64,000 nucleotides of DNA, taken from assembly GCF_040802235.1 (NCBI RefSeq), contig NC_133166.1:3286001-3350000 (forward strand). Reading direction: 5' to 3'. The first letter of the stretch is position 1. Each line of letters opens with the position of its first letter. This document shows, piece by piece, positions 34,441 to 47,139 of the stretch. The notes beneath the pieces were generated by a model. That model made no database searches, had not been told where the DNA came from, and was given only the letters and a program-made list of their open reading frames with translations. The position numbers were made by a program, and so were the translations under genes. Source of the DNA: Manis javanica (Eukaryota; Chordata; Mammalia; Pholidota; Manidae).

Positions 34441-36390
34441 CTGTAATTCAAGCTCATCTGTGAAGCCCTTCAGTATATATATGGTGACTCCAGACACATT
34501 CTGCTTGTTGACACCTCATGAGGGAAAATTGAAGATCTTCATAAAGGATATAAAATGTCGGTGCAACTGGTCTTACTATTTTGGTGTGCTTGCATTTTAT
34601 ATTATTTTATCTTACTTTATAGAGTGTAAAAGGAGAACAGAAAGGCCTGTTAGTCATGAAATGAGAATTGGATATTGAATATACAGTATAATAATAATTA
34701 TGGAAATCTATAGGCACACAAATTAGCTCTACACTAACAAAAGAAAATAATTGTGGGATAATCATCAAAACGTTACAAGTCTTGATTTGTTTTCATTTTG
34801 TTCTTTGAGTTTTCTTATACTCTAATTTTCTCCTGATGGACATAATTACTCCTATGATAGTATCACCCTTTTAAATACAATATGGTCCATTGTGAAAAAT
34901 GGATCTTCGCATTCCACATGGTTTCAGCCACAGAGTAAAGAGATGTTTCCCCAGAAATAGCTTCTCCACCATTCCAGTCAAAAATTGAAGGCATCACCAA
35001 GGAGGACAAACCCCCCAGGCCCTCCACCGTGTGGCCTCTAAGGGAAAAGGCGACCTCTTCCTGGAACCCTAAGGGGGCTGCAAATAGTCCTTGAACCTGT
35101 ATCCTTGGAAACATGCCATGCAAAACAGGCCAAGCAATGTTCCTGGGAAACAGGTCCCCAAGGAGGAGCAGATGTTGCACGATCATCAGCTCCCATGCAC
35201 GAGGGGCGTGGAATTAAAAGCATAGGAGGCAAGGCTGCTGAGCGCTCCTTATATTCACAGGAGCTCCCGAAGTTCTTTTAGATCAGATTTTCCATTTGAC
35301 CAGGACCTGAGCATAAGTTCTAGGTTGATTTCTTTGTACCTCAGAATAAAACAAAATGAGAAGATTAAAATTTAAACAGAACACTTCTCAAAAAAAAAAA
35401 ACAAGTGTCATGCTACAGAAGTTTAGGATTCAAATGGTTTTTCACATTAATTCATGAGACATATGTGAGGTTGACAAATTTCTAACAGATAATAATGCAA
35501 TAAGGATTATTTTCCTACCCCTGGCTCACAGTAAGTATTATTCTCAAGAGTAGAAGGTGTTTGTTAAGATCAAATAAAATGGGAATGTTATGAGAATAGT
35601 ACGTGAATTCAAGGAATCAGAAATAGATTGTTGATGGAATTAGGGTCTACAAGTAATGTACATATTTTAGAAATATGGTATTTGGAAGAAATTTGATTTT
35701 GAGTGATCAAGTTGGGAAAACTTCATATCTTTTGAAATTAACAATAACAGGTGGTCCTTAGTTTTAATACATCCTGCTAAATCAACTAGATTGAAATTTC
35801 TTTGTCATGCTAATTAAGTGTCATGTATACTGGAAACAAAAGAAAGGTAAATAATACCCCCAAATTGTTATTCTATCATTGTTTATGTCTGTAGCATCTT
35901 TTCTCACATTAGATGAAATTAAATATAAACAGAAATGCAGTATTATGAAAATGTTTTCTGAAGTCTATCTTGGTAAAAACACAGCCAGCATTTCATAGCT
36001 CTGACTCTGGATTGGTTACTTAAACAGGACCCATTTCTCATCTAAACAATGTGGCTTATGGTGGGCACATATGACATATGTTCTCATGTGGAGTAAATGC
36101 ATTACTCAAAGGAAGCATTTACAACAGTGTGAGGCTCATTCTAATAATGTTAGTTGTTATTATGACTTACCTAAATGTCAATTTATTCATATTGCATGGG
36201 TCTATACAACGATGGCCATGACTCTTAAGGTTTTTCAGTCATAATCTCTATTTCACTCATTATAATCACTTTATAAAACACGACACTACAATAAATATGT
36301 CACGTCGTTCATACAGATGCAAGATTTTTCTGAAGTCATTGCTGCCAAATATCAACGCTGACTTCTCAGCAGTTCAGAGCAGTTACCACT
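34441..36390 (+). promoter_or_regulatory. Shared upstream block of OR subfamily II (gene at 36391)
   Basis: Near-identical partner of 26810-28740. The candidate acceptor CATACAG ends at 36316, 75 nt before the ATG. The G+C-richer core sits at 34990-35230. Confidence 0.55.
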
Positions 36391-37338
36391 ATGGGCGGAA
36401 GGAACACCACGCAGGTGGCAGACTTCATCCTTCTGGGGCTGACGGACTCCCCGGAGGTGCAGCTGGTCCTCTTCCTGCTGTTCCTGCTGATGTACCTGCT
36501 CACAGTGCTGGGGAACGCAGGCATGTTCCTGGGGATCCGCCTGGACGTTCGGCTTCACACCCCCATGTATTTCTTCCTCAGTCACCTGTCCTTTCTCGAC
36601 CTCATTTACTCAACCGTCATCACACCTAAAACCTTGGAGAACTTACTGGCTTCCACCAAGTATGTTTCCTACCTGAGCTGCCTCACCCAGATGTACTTGT
36701 TTGTCTTCTTGGGCGCCACAGAATGTATTCTTCTCTCCTCAATGGCCTATGATCGCTACGTAGCCATCTGCAACCCCCTTCACTACCCTGTCATTATGTC
36801 CACAAGGCTCTGCTGTTCCCTCATCTTGGGGTCCTACTTCATTGGATTTATGAATGCCACTGTCAATGTACTTTTTGTGAGCAGGTTGCATTTCTGTGAC
36901 TCCAATGTAATCCATCACTTTTTCTGTGATACATCCCCAATATTAGCCCTGTCTTGCACTGACACACATGACATTGAAATCATGATATTTATTGTTGCTG
37001 GTTCCACTCTAATGGTGTCTCTTACCACAATATGTGTGTCTTACGTGTCCATTCTGTCTACTATCCTGACAATTACTTCCACTTCAGGGAAGCGGAAAGC
37101 CTTCTCTACTTGTGCGTCCCATCTCCTGGGAGTCACCATCTTTTATGGGACTACAATGTTCACTTATTTAAAACCAAGTAAGTCCTACTCTTTGGGAAAG
37201 GATCAAGTAGCTTCTGTGTTTTACACAATCGTGATCCCCATGCTGAACCCACTCATTTACAGTCTTAGGAACAAAGAAGTAAAAAATGCTCTCATTAGAA
37301 TCATGCAGAAGAGACAGGACACCAGGCCATTAAAATAA
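36391..37338 (+). CDS. Olfactory receptor, class II, intact (subfamily II, copy 4)
   Basis: Intact 315-residue receptor with the full OR signature set: N5-T6-T7 site, GN 41-42, LHTPMYFFL 55-63, C97, [12 protein letters not shown] 118-129, loop cysteines 169/179/189, [10 protein letters not shown] 236-245, [12 protein letters not shown] 283-294. Compared with the 28741 copy it has [13 protein letters not shown] in TM3, [13 protein letters not shown] in TM4 and TTICVSYVS in TM5. The differences thus cluster in membrane segments that line the odorant pocket in this family, while the N-terminal 75 residues are nearly unchanged. It is the last head-to-tail member; its 3' flank breaks off at about 38626. 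Ligand unknown. Confidence 0.96.
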   Translation: MGGRNTTQVADFILLGLTDSPEVQLVLFLLFLLMYLLTVLGNAGMFLGIRLDVRLHTPMYFFLSHLSFLDLIYSTVITPKTLENLLASTKYVSYLSCLTQMYLFVFLGATECILLSSMAYDRYVAICNPLHYPVIMSTRLCCSLILGSYFIGFMNATVNVLFVSRLHFCDSNVIHHFFCDTSPILALSCTDTHDIEIMIFIVAGSTLMVSLTTICVSYVSILSTILTITSTSGKRKAFSTCASHLLGVTIFYGTTMFTYLKPSKSYSLGKDQVASVFYTIVIPMLNPLIYSLRNKEVKNALIRIMQKRQDTRPLK

Positions 37339-38626
37339 CAGTGATGCTAACTTTTAGGAATTTTTTCTTCCCTTTGATGTACTTCCTTATTCTCTCTCAA
37401 TAACAATTGAATCCCTTAATTCGTATTGATTTCTGTTGTATCTTCCTGTAGCTGACTAAATAAGATCTTGGGCATTTCCAGGAATATGTCTTTACAAATG
37501 TACTTGTAATAGGAAACCGTGAAATAAGTGTTAAATGTATCACCTAAATATATGTGTTTTTAAGGGCAACTGATGTTCAAAGTAAGAATATTAATTGTCA
37601 TGTCCTCAAGTATATTATACAATGTCTCACAAATATTCTAACTCCAGAAAATTTTATTAAGCAAAGGAGATTAATTTTTGGCACAATAATAAAAGCTTCA
37701 AATTTTTCATTTTTTTATATAGAGATGAAATAGCAGAGTTATGACAAGCACTTGCTTTGGATCCAAACATTCCAGGATTTAGATTCTAGATCAGCTGCAT
37801 TTTTAGCTGTATAAACCTTAATAACTCCTGAAATTTAAGCCTCAGTTTTCTCAACTGTACAAAATAAATAGTAATTCCAGGTCAACAGAGTAATGGATGT
37901 AAACCAATGTAGGAAATACTAATAAATACTGGCCACGATCGTTAGAAGATTTACATTCCTACAGAATTATTAATGTACAATGATTTTTCTTAAAGATTAT
38001 TCACTTGCATTTTGTGAATTTTATTTGGTTAATATAATTGACAAATGCGCAACAGCTAAGGAAAATACAACACTTCGTAATTTTGCATTTAGAATGGTAT
38101 GTGTTAGCATGGAGAGATTTGGAAAATATTGAAAAATTAGGGAAATAGAAACGCCTTCTAAGTTATTTGCATTTGCCCTATAATTTCTCTGTTAACAGTA
38201 GTATCTTTTATCATGTAAGATGTAGTCTGATGTAATTTAAGAAATATTGTCCATGTTTACAGTACAAAGCCAAAATGCTGTTTCATGTAAATGTGGAATA
38301 AATTAAGATTAGAAAAGTGCATGGATAAAATATGAACAGCTGTGGTTGCAACCCAATAATTGATAGATATGGTATTACCATTTTTTGTAGAGAGCTTACC
38401 AAGAGCCAGGCAATATTTGAAGGGCTTTAGCTATATAACTAACATAGTTTATCATCACACGACAACTTTCAGGTAGTACTCGCAATATCTAAACTTCCAT
38501 CTCACATCATGGAGAGTGATCTTCGTCCTTGTTTAGACAAAGATTTAAGTATGATCCTGGAATTCTGCTTTTATCACAGACGCCTCACATCCAGCCAATC
38601 GGCATGCTATGCTAAACACAGAATCT
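37339..38626 (+). repeat. 3' flank of OR copy C, truncated
   Basis: Follows the 3' flank of copies A and B (MIR at 37745-37935; 'agccaatcggcatgct' near 38595) and stops matching after 'acacagaatctg' at 38626. This marks a rearrangement breakpoint. No gene is present. Confidence 0.65.
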
Positions 38627-38879
38627 GACCATTATAACCTTATATTGCTTATATTCATCATTCCATATAGTTTTTATTGTTCTCCTTAGTCTACCAGGCA
38701 TAAAAAAATTCAGTCCAGTGCCATTGTTACCACCGTAATTATTAAGAAAGCAAACACAGCTTTTGCTCATGACACTTTTGCTCTGTGTAGTGAACAATGG
38801 TTTTGAGTGTGTGAAAGAATGTTCATACCTACAAAAGGAATAATATTTAGTTCACAGCAATAGATCTCATCTACTAAAA

Positions 38880-39160
38880 TCTAGGTCTATAGACATTTTT
38901 CTTACTGCTTGATGGTTAAAGTTATCTAAACATGTAACAAATGCGTCAAGGTAAATTTTATTTTGTTGTTTCTAGGCAGCCCGTATTTTCATTTTCTCCC
39001 AGAATAATCCCAGTGTCAAATATTTTGACTGCATATCACCCTAACAGCACTGCATTTTTGAAAATGTAAGTAATTACTGTTATTGTTATAACCAAGATTT
39101 CAAAAGAAAACTCTCACCTAATGAGGGAGTCCCTAGGACATGGAAAGCAGCTTTCTGAAT
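38880..39160 (-). repeat. Inverted piece of the 43.3/57.3 kb duplicon
   Basis: On the minus strand it matches 44062-44360 ('ttattaggtgagagtttt', 'aaatcttggttataac', 'cttgatggttaaag' against 'cttgatgattaaag'). It is therefore a third, inverted, partial copy of the block at 43255-44590 and 57330-58660. Confidence 0.65.
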
Positions 39161-39169
39161 ATCTCATAA

Positions 39170-39945
39170 TCACAGACTAAAATTTACTTCCACACTAGGC
39201 CTGCCAACCCATTGCTCCCCTCTCTCTCTCATTGCTCAACCACTCTCTCCCTCTCGCTCTCCTGGATGGTTCTACCCACTGTTTTATCTTTCCTTCTTTT
39301 CTGACTCATGAAAGAAATGGCTCTTTTATCTTTTATGAATAAACGATCTTCATTTTGTTTTGTCTTGTTTATAATTCATTAATCTTACCTAAGTTCTCTT
39401 TTTGGTTCCCCTATTTTATTAGGTTTGTGGAGGAGGAAAAAATATTTTCATTTTGCCCTTCTAGGTTCTAGGCTGAGTCCCTCCTATAATAAAAGACACA
39501 CAGAAATTTTGTAAAACGTATGCCTTCTTTACACATGGGAGAGTCCAGGAAAAGTGAGCCACTCATCCTTACTCTCTTTCTTGGATTATTCTAGCCATGT
39601 TTTCTCTATCTTTCAAGTTAGCTCCTCCCTGAAATGGCCCAGACAGAACCTTAAATACCACTTCCAGCTAAAGACAAAAGAAGCTGTTAACAGATGGGGT
39701 GCAGTTATGGAAGGTTACCAGAAAAACCAAAGGAAACAAAGGTAAGGTTGTTATGCAGATATAAGCCCCTGCGTTCTCTCTCCCATGGATAAATTTCTAG
39801 AGATTTAGTCAGCCTTCTCTCACAGGCAAGGAAAGGGAGATAACCTTACAAATGAACATTTCCCTTACAGATATATTGTACTTAAAATTATATTATATTT
39901 TCTCTAATATATTTATATTTCATAATATCAATATGTCTATAGCTC
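39170..39945. other. Unassigned spacer, possibly repeat-derived
   Basis: Contains 'ctaggctgagtccctcctat' and a later segment with 'aagaagctgttaacagat', which have the feel of an old LTR-type element, but I cannot match a family. No coding frame is supported. Confidence 0.25.
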
Positions 39946-39949
39946 CTTC

Positions 39950-40380
39950 TCTGGGAAGTGCAATTTTTTACTCATTTTTAGGCTATTTTTGAATAGTTTA
40001 TCTACCCATACCTCCACCACCATATTTTGAAAGGCATATAGCCTGTGCAAACTCCTACTATATACTACACTGCTCTCTGGAATGCATTTCTCAATGGACC
40101 TCTAACTTCTGAGAAACAGCATAAGTGCAAATCTGACTCTACCTGATATCAAGAAGCCAGTTTCATTCAATTTATTTCATTTTCACTAATTTGCTTCTTC
40201 AGGAATTCCTGCAATGCTTCTTTAAATAGACCTAGTCAGGAAATATATTCATACTTGTTATTTTGATAGAGAAGGTATCATAAAGGTAGTAAAATAGACA
40301 TAAGCTTGAGGAATAAAAATAATTATCAGGAACATTACAAGAACACCACAGTAGTAACAGACTGAAAAACAAAACAGCAT
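39950..40380 (+). repeat. Partial copy of the 49.5-49.9 kb duplicon
   Basis: Matches 49460-49890 in the same orientation ('tttatctacccatacctcca', 'tctctggaatgcatttctca', 'gatagagaaggtatcataaa'). The match is cut off at 40380 exactly where the L1 5' end begins, so the L1 inserted into this copy. Confidence 0.8.
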
Positions 40381-40387
40381 AGGAGGG

Positions 40388-42896
40388 GGGAAAAGATGGT
40401 GGCATGAGAAGTGAGACATAAACCTCCTCCCAAAACTACATATAACATGAAAATACAGCAAATACAACTAATCCTGAAAGAGTGACTTGAAGACTGCAGG
40501 AGATGGCCTACATCTGGGGAAAAGAGAAGAATTCAAAGAAGAAGGTAAAGTAGCAAAGTCATGATTCAGTATGATCCAAGCCTTCCTCCAACCCCAGTTC
40601 ACAGGCAGGAAGAAGAGAAATGGAGCAGGGAGGGAGTATAAGCCCCGGACTGCTAAACACCCACCCCTGGAGATCTGCTCTGGGAGCATGAACCCACATT
40701 ACATGGTGCTCTGGAGATTAGAGGAGTTGGAAAGCAAAGACAGGAAGAATACTCAGACTGAAATTCCAGCCTCTTGTGGAGAACAGGTACCCACAACTAG
40801 CTGCTCTGAAAATAAAGAAAAGTGGGCACTTTGAAAGACTTCCCATCAGTGAGAGGGGTGCTAAATGGGCAAGGATTATACAGAATTTGCTGCTTAGGAG
40901 AAAGGCCAGATGGACAAAATCATCCCGGTGCACTCAGCCCAGCAGGTTGGGAACTTTCAGGAGCTTCAGATGCTCCATCCCACTAGCTAGCAATGCAGCG
41001 CTGAGGCCCCAACTGCAATATACATCCTGTCACTCCTTCCTCCCAGCAGGCACTGGTCTGCTTGCCTGATGCCCTCACAACTGCATCAGGCCAGCTGGAG
41101 GGCAGCCCTGCCTCCGGCAGCTGCAGGGGCATAATGCAGAGGCTCCTCCTTTGTACTCAGCCCACTGGACCTGGAAGTGGAGGTAAGCACTGCAACCAGA
41201 AAGCAGGAAAGAGCTCTTTCCTCTGGGCAGGCACTGGGACTGCTCACATGTGACCCCCGCCATTGCTCCAGGTGCTGGGCAACCCTAGAGGGTAGAGGTT
41301 CTGGCACTAGAGGGTGCTGCCTACACAAAGTTATTATTCCATAGTAACCATTAGAAATATGAAACAGAAAAAGAACTTTGCACAAACAAAATCCCACAAG
41401 CACCAGAAGGGGGCTAAGTGAAACTGAAATCACCAATCTTTTCAACAAAGATTTCAAAATAAAATTACAAACATGCTCAAGGACCTACAGGAAAATATCA
41501 CAGGGAGGAGTTCAAGAAAGAAGTGGAAACTTTGAAAAATACAGTATCTGAAATGAAACATACAATGGAGGGACTTAAAAGTAGATTAGATGAGGTAGAG
41601 GACACAGTAAATGAAATAGAAATTAGAGAACAGGAAAACAAAGAAGCTGAGGCACAGAGAGAAAAAAGGATCTGTAGGAATGATAGAATAATAAGAGAAT
41701 TGTGGGACCAATCCAAACAGAACAACATCTGCATGATAGGGTTACCAGAAGAAGAGAGAGAAAAAAGGGAAAGAAAGTCTCTTTGAGGACATGGAAGATT
41801 TCCCCAATCTGGGGAAGGAAATAGTCTCTCAGGGTATGAAAGTACAGAGATCTCTAAACACAAGGAACCCTAGGAAGACAACACCAAGACATATAATAAT
41901 TATAATAGCAACAATCAAGGACAAGGAGAGAGTATTGAAAGCAGCCAAAGAGAGAAAAAAGATCACATACAAAGGAAAACCCAACAGGCTATCATCAGAC
42001 TTCTCCACAGAAACCTTACAAGCTAGAAGGGAGTGGCATGATATATTTAATGCAATGAAACAGAAGGACATCCAACCAAGAATACTCTGCCTGACAAGAT
42101 TATCATTTGAATTTGAAGGAGGGATTAAACAATTTCCAGAAAAGCAAAAGTTCAGGGAAATATACCTCCCACAAACTATCTCTACAGTGTATTTTAAAGG
42201 GACTGCTCTAGATGGAAGTGCTCTTAAGGCTAAACAGCTGTCACCAGAGAAAATAAACCACAGTGAAGGAAGTAGATTACTCAATTACTAAGGAAATGCA
42301 GTAAATCACCTACCTACCAAGTCAGTCAAGGGGTAAACAAAGAGTACAGAATATGACACCTAACTATATAAAGTGAAGGAGGAAGAAAAAGAAGGGATAG
42401 AAAAAAAGAACCTTTAGATTGTGTTTGAAATAGTGTAATAAGTGACCTAAATTAGACTGTTAGATAGTGAAGAAGCTATCCTTGAACCTTTGGTAACCGC
42501 GAATCTAAAGCCTGAAATGGCAATAAGTTCATATCTATTGATAATCAAACTAAATGTTAATGGACTGAATGTACCAATTGAAAGACACAGAGTTACAGAA
42601 CGAATAAAAAAGCAAGACCCATCTATACGCTGCCTACAAGAGACTCACTTCAAACCCAAAGACATACGCAGACTAGAAGTGAAGGGGTGGAAAATGATAT
42701 TTCATGCAAATAAGAGGGAGAAAGAAGCAGGAGTTACAGTACTTGTATCATACAAAATAGACTTCAAAACAAAGAAAGTAACAAGAGACAAAGAAGGACA
42801 TTACATAATGATAAAGGGGTCAGTCTAACAAGGGGATATAACTACAATAAATATCTATGCACCTAACATAGGAGCACCTAAATAAATATTGGCCAG
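40388..42896 (+). mobile_element. L1 element: 5' UTR, ORF1 and start of ORF2; 3' end missing
   Basis: Begins with the L1 5' terminus ('ggggaaaagatggtggcatg') and a 1.1-kb G+C-richer 5' UTR (40388-41490). ORF1-like coding follows (about 41485-42240): a coiled-coil part (LKSRLDEVEDTVNEIEIRE), then the RRM/C-terminal part (KAAKERKKITYKGKP, LQARREWHDIFNAMKQKD). ORF1 is split by a frameshift/stop near 41786 and by a shift after KQKFRE near 42160. After a spacer of about 230 bp, ORF2 starts with SSYLLIIKLNVNGLN (42517 on), LQETH and DKEGHYIMIKG of the endonuclease domain, and is interrupted by stops at 42826 and 42884. The match ends at about 42896 with no reverse transcriptase, 3' UTR or poly(A). 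It cannot be mobile. Confidence 0.88.
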
Positions 42897-43079
42897 TATT
42901 AACAATTCACCAGGTATGAAAATCTACTGCCATGAATGAAAACACTAATTTTTATATATTCTTTTTTATATCTTCATTTTAAGCAAAGAAAAATCTACAG
43001 TAACAAATTGTATTGAGTATTTCGATTTCTGTGACCTATAATAAGCCATAATCTAACTAATTATGTGAATTTCTATGTT

Positions 43080-43254
43080 CTGTGGTCAAACAGATCTGTT
43101 TTAAGATCCTGGTTCTATCATGCATTTAGTACCTGTCCGACTTTGGTCATGTTAACTTGACTGCTATTCTAAGATTTAATAAAACAGAGTAATAATACCA
43201 ATTTATTTCATAAGGCTGTTATAAGGATTAAATAAAACAATATAGACAAACCAG
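43080..43254 (+). repeat. MIR SINE remnant
   Basis: Order 'aagatcctggttctatcatg', 'cgactttggtcatgttaact', 'ataaggctgttataaggatt' and 'aaataaaacaatatagac' fits MIR. Confidence 0.6.
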
Positions 43255-44590
43255 GGAACTCTGCTTGGTAGGGTCTTTTAGTGACGATTGGAGAAATTAT
43301 CTTTTTATATAATCAAAAGTCTTGCTATATCTGAGAAGTTGATTTTTGTTGCCCTTCTATATTTTAGCCTACTGGGAAAATTCACCCTACCACTTTTAAT
43401 AGCTTGAGTAAGAAATCTTTAAGGACATCTGGCTTCCTTGTGGCTTCAATGGTATTCCTAAACAATACCTCTATCTGTAATTTTGTAATGTTTCCAAAAG
43501 GCTATTTCCTTTTATTTCACCCCTTATATTTGATTTAATTTGATTCTGCTTTCTTAATCTTGGACCGATGACCAGGTTCTCAAGCTCATTTCTGAATAAA
43601 AAGGACAGAGAAACTTTATGCCCTCAAATTGTGTCTTATAAAATCCATTGATAATTTAAGGGCTAAAGAGCATGATTACTCCATGTATCTTCATTAATTT
43701 TCACCTTATTGGTTTTGACTTTTTCCTCTCACTCATGAAATGTTATGCAGTACATTCATTATATTTCTGTCCATAGGTTATAATTAAACTTTTAAATAAA
43801 TATAATTGTATTGATGAAATTAGATATCATACAAGTTTTTTGGAAAGTAATTTAGCAAAATATTAAAATGAAAGTGTTTATATGTGTTTCACCAAAGAAT
43901 TATATTATTAGAAATCGATTGAGATGAAAACCATTAGAAAAATTAAATTGTTTTATATATAGACATTATCAGTATACTATAAATTACGTTGTAAAATTAA
44001 AAACTCTTAGTATAACACAAGGAGATGGATACTTTGGTAGGTCTAATGTAGAATTAAACTTTTGTCTGTGATTAAAAGTTATTCAGAAAGCTGTTTGCCA
44101 TGTCTTAAGAAGTCCCTTATTAGGTGAGAATTTTCTTTTGAATCTTGGTTATAACACTAACAATGATAACTTATACTTTGCAAAATACAATGCTGTTATG
44201 GTGATAAGCAAATCAAAATATTTGACAAAAGGATTATTCTGCAAGAAAATATAGGTGACTGAGAAACAAAGAAATAAAGTTGCCTTAATACATGTGTTAC
44301 GTGATTACATAGCTTTAATCATCAAGCAATAAGAAAAAAATGTCCATAGACACAGATTTTAACATAAGATTTATTGCTATAAGCTAAATATTATTCCATT
44401 CAATAGATATAAACATTCTTTTCACAAAAGTAAAACCAGTGTTTATCACATTGGAAGTCAGTAGAGATTCAAAATAATAATTTGGGAATAAGAGGGATCC
44501 AAAAGACACAATGTCAAAAATTATTTTAAACTGAAGATACCTGGGAATCAACTGAGACAGAAAGCATTGTTTAGAGTCCCCTTATGCCAT
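43255..44590 (+). repeat. Duplicon shared with 57330-58660
   Basis: About 1.3 kb matches 57330-58660 in the same orientation. Anchors are 'tatctgagaagttgattttt', 'actgggaaaattcaccctac', 'aacaatacctctatctgtaa' and 'gagatgaaaaccattagaaa'. In both places it ends just 3' of a minus-strand OR gene, although the two ORs belong to different subfamilies. No gene is seen. Confidence 0.85.
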
Positions 44591-44725
44591 GAAAGGCAGA
44601 ACATTTTTGGTCAAGTAAATGATGAATCAACAGAAAGACAAACAAAGGATTCATTTGCTTTTGAAAAGGGAACAAGGAAATACACAAAAGAGAAGAAAAA
44701 CTGCCTTAAAAATTTAGCATCATTG

Positions 44726-45667
44726 TTATTTTATTTTCCTGGAGTCCTTCTGCATGATTCTAATGAGAGCATTTTTTACTTCTTTGTTCCTAAGACTATA
44801 AATGAGTGGATTCAGCATGGGGATCACAATTGCATAAAACACAGAAGCGACTTTATCCTTTCCCAAAGAGTAGGACTTACTAGGTTTTAAATAAGCAAAC
44901 ATCAGAGTGCCATGAAAGGTGGTGACTCCCAGGAGATGGGAGGCACAAGTAGAGAAGGCTTTCCGCTTCCCTGAAGTGGAAGTAATTTTCAGGATGGTAG
45001 ACAGAATGGAAACATAAGACACAGATATTGTGATAAGAGACACCAGGAGAGTGGAACCAGCACCAATAAATAACATCATTTCAACCTCATGCGTGTTGGT
45101 GCAAGACAGGGCTAAAATTGGGGATGGGTCACAGAAAAAGTGGCGGATTACATTGGAGCCACAGAAATCCAATCTGCTCATGTAAAGCACGTTGACAGTG
45201 GAATCCATAAAACCAACAAAGTAGGACCCCAAGATGAAGGAACAGCAGAGTCTTTTGGACATAACAACTGGGTAGTGGAGAGGGTTGCAGATGGCTACGT
45301 AGCGATCATATGCCATCGAGGAGAGAAGAATACATTCAGAGGCACCCAAAAGAACAAAAATATACATCTGGGTGAAGCAACTCATGTACGAAATATACTT
45401 GGTGGAAGTTAGTAAGTTATGTAAAGTTTTAGGTGTAATGACAGTTGAGTAAGTGAGGTCGAGAAAGGAGAGATGACTGAGGAAAAAGTACATGGGGGTG
45501 TGAAGCTGGATATCCAGGCGGATCACCAGCACCATCCCTACGTTCCCCAGCACTGTGATCAGGTATATGAGCAGGAACAGCAGAAAGAGGACCAGCTGGA
45601 CCTCCGGGGAATCCGTCAGCCCCAGAAGGATGAAGTCTGTCACCTGCGTGGTATTCCTTCTACACAT
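44726..45667 (-). CDS. Olfactory receptor, class II, intact (subfamily II, copy 5)
   Basis: Intact 313-residue receptor, the most diverged member of the subfamily (starts [12 protein letters not shown]). Signatures: N5-T6-T7 site, GN 41-42, LHTPMYFFL 55-63, C97, [12 protein letters not shown] 118-129, loop cysteines 169/179/189 (…[14 protein letters not shown]), [10 protein letters not shown] 236-245, [12 protein letters not shown] 283-294. A candidate acceptor CATACAG lies on the minus strand ending at 45742, 75 nt upstream. Its 5' coding end has accumulated more third-position changes than the other four copies, as if it had escaped the homogenisation seen among them. By position in the inverted duplication its counterpart is the broken copy at 20278. 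Ligand unknown. Confidence 0.95.
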   Translation of the reverse strand: MCRRNTTQVTDFILLGLTDSPEVQLVLFLLFLLIYLITVLGNVGMVLVIRLDIQLHTPMYFFLSHLSFLDLTYSTVITPKTLHNLLTSTKYISYMSCFTQMYIFVLLGASECILLSSMAYDRYVAICNPLHYPVVMSKRLCCSFILGSYFVGFMDSTVNVLYMSRLDFCGSNVIRHFFCDPSPILALSCTNTHEVEMMLFIGAGSTLLVSLITISVSYVSILSTILKITSTSGKRKAFSTCASHLLGVTTFHGTLMFAYLKPSKSYSLGKDKVASVFYAIVIPMLNPLIYSLRNKEVKNALIRIMQKDSRKIK

Positions 45668-47139
45668 AGTGGTCAGCTGGTTTGAACTGCTGAGAAGTCA
45701 GTGTTGACATTTAGCAGCAATGAACTCAGAAATGCTTGTGTCTGTATGAACGACATGGAATATATACTTTACTGTCATGTTGCCAGAAAGTGATAACAAT
45801 CAGTGAGTTACAGAATGCGACTGAAAAAAAAATCTTAGTTTTATGACCAAACATAGAAATAGGTATACACTGACATTTAGATATGACGTAATAATAGCTA
45901 ACATCTGGCATAATTAGAATAACTTGGCCTGTTCTAAATGCTTCCTGTTCAAAATGCATACAGTTCACATGAGAATATAATGCCATAGGCACCCACCAGT
46001 AGCTTCACTGTTAAGAGGAGAAGCAGCATCCAGTTTAAGTAACTAATCCATAGTCAGAATTAGATGTTGACCATGATTCTACCAAGATAGATTGACTCCA
46101 GAGAGCATTTTCATAGTGCTATATTCCTGTTTGCATTTAATTTCAGCAAATGTGAGAAAACATGCTACAGATATAATAAACAATGATAAAAAACTATTTT
46201 CACACATTATTTACCATCCCTTTGTTTCCAGAATACATGACATTTAATATACATGACAAAGAAATTTCCAGCTAGGTAGCTTTAGGAGGCTGTATTAAAA
46301 CTATGGAATACATGTGAATATTAATTTCAAAAGATGTGATCTTTTCCTAACTTGAGCACTCAAAAACAAATGTCTTTCAAATACTATACTTCTAATATAT
46401 GTACATCACTTGTAGACCCTGATTTCATCAATTCTCTATTTCTGGTTCCACAAATTCTGGCATTATTCTTGGTAAAGTCTAAATGATATGGATATGCATA
46501 CTCATCTCATAGCATCCCCATTCTATTCGATCCTAACTAAAGCGCTTTAGACTCAAGAGTAATACTTACTGTGAGCCAGAGTTGGTGCCAAAAAAACTAT
46601 TCCAATATTAACTGTCTAGAAATTTGTCAACCTCACATGTTGCTCACAAATTAAATTTGATAACTGTTTTCGTTGAAAATTTCCATAATATAGTGCTTGT
46701 GTTCCCTGAGACAAGTTCTGTTTAAATTTTAGTGTGTTCATTTTTTTTTATTTGAGATAAAAAGAAATCAACCTAGAACTTTTGTTCAGGTCCCGTTCAA
46801 ATGGAAAATTTGATCTGAAAGAATCTCGGAGCTCCTGTGAACATAAGGAAAGCATAGTAGCCTTTCTTACTTCCCCGGCTTTTAATTCCAGGGCCCCTCA
46901 AATACTGGGAGTACATGCAATGTTTGGTTATCTCTGAGGACCAATTTTCCAAGGAATACTGCTTGGCCTGTTTTGCTTGACGTGTTTCCAAGGACACAGG
47001 TTTGACTAATTGCAGCTCCCTTAGGTTTCCAGGAACTGGTTGCCTTTTCCCTTAGAGGCCACATGGTGGAGAGCCTGGTGGTTTGTCTTCCTTTATGATG
47101 CCCTAAATTTTTTAGTAGAATAGTAGAGAAGCCATTACT
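45668..47139 (-). promoter_or_regulatory. Shared upstream block of OR subfamily II (gene at 44726)
   Basis: Minus-strand version of the conserved upstream block, corresponding to 19071-20277 in reverse (core at 46860-47100 with 'cacatggtggagagcctgg'). Likely includes the promoter and non-coding exon; the exact start is not visible. Confidence 0.55.
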
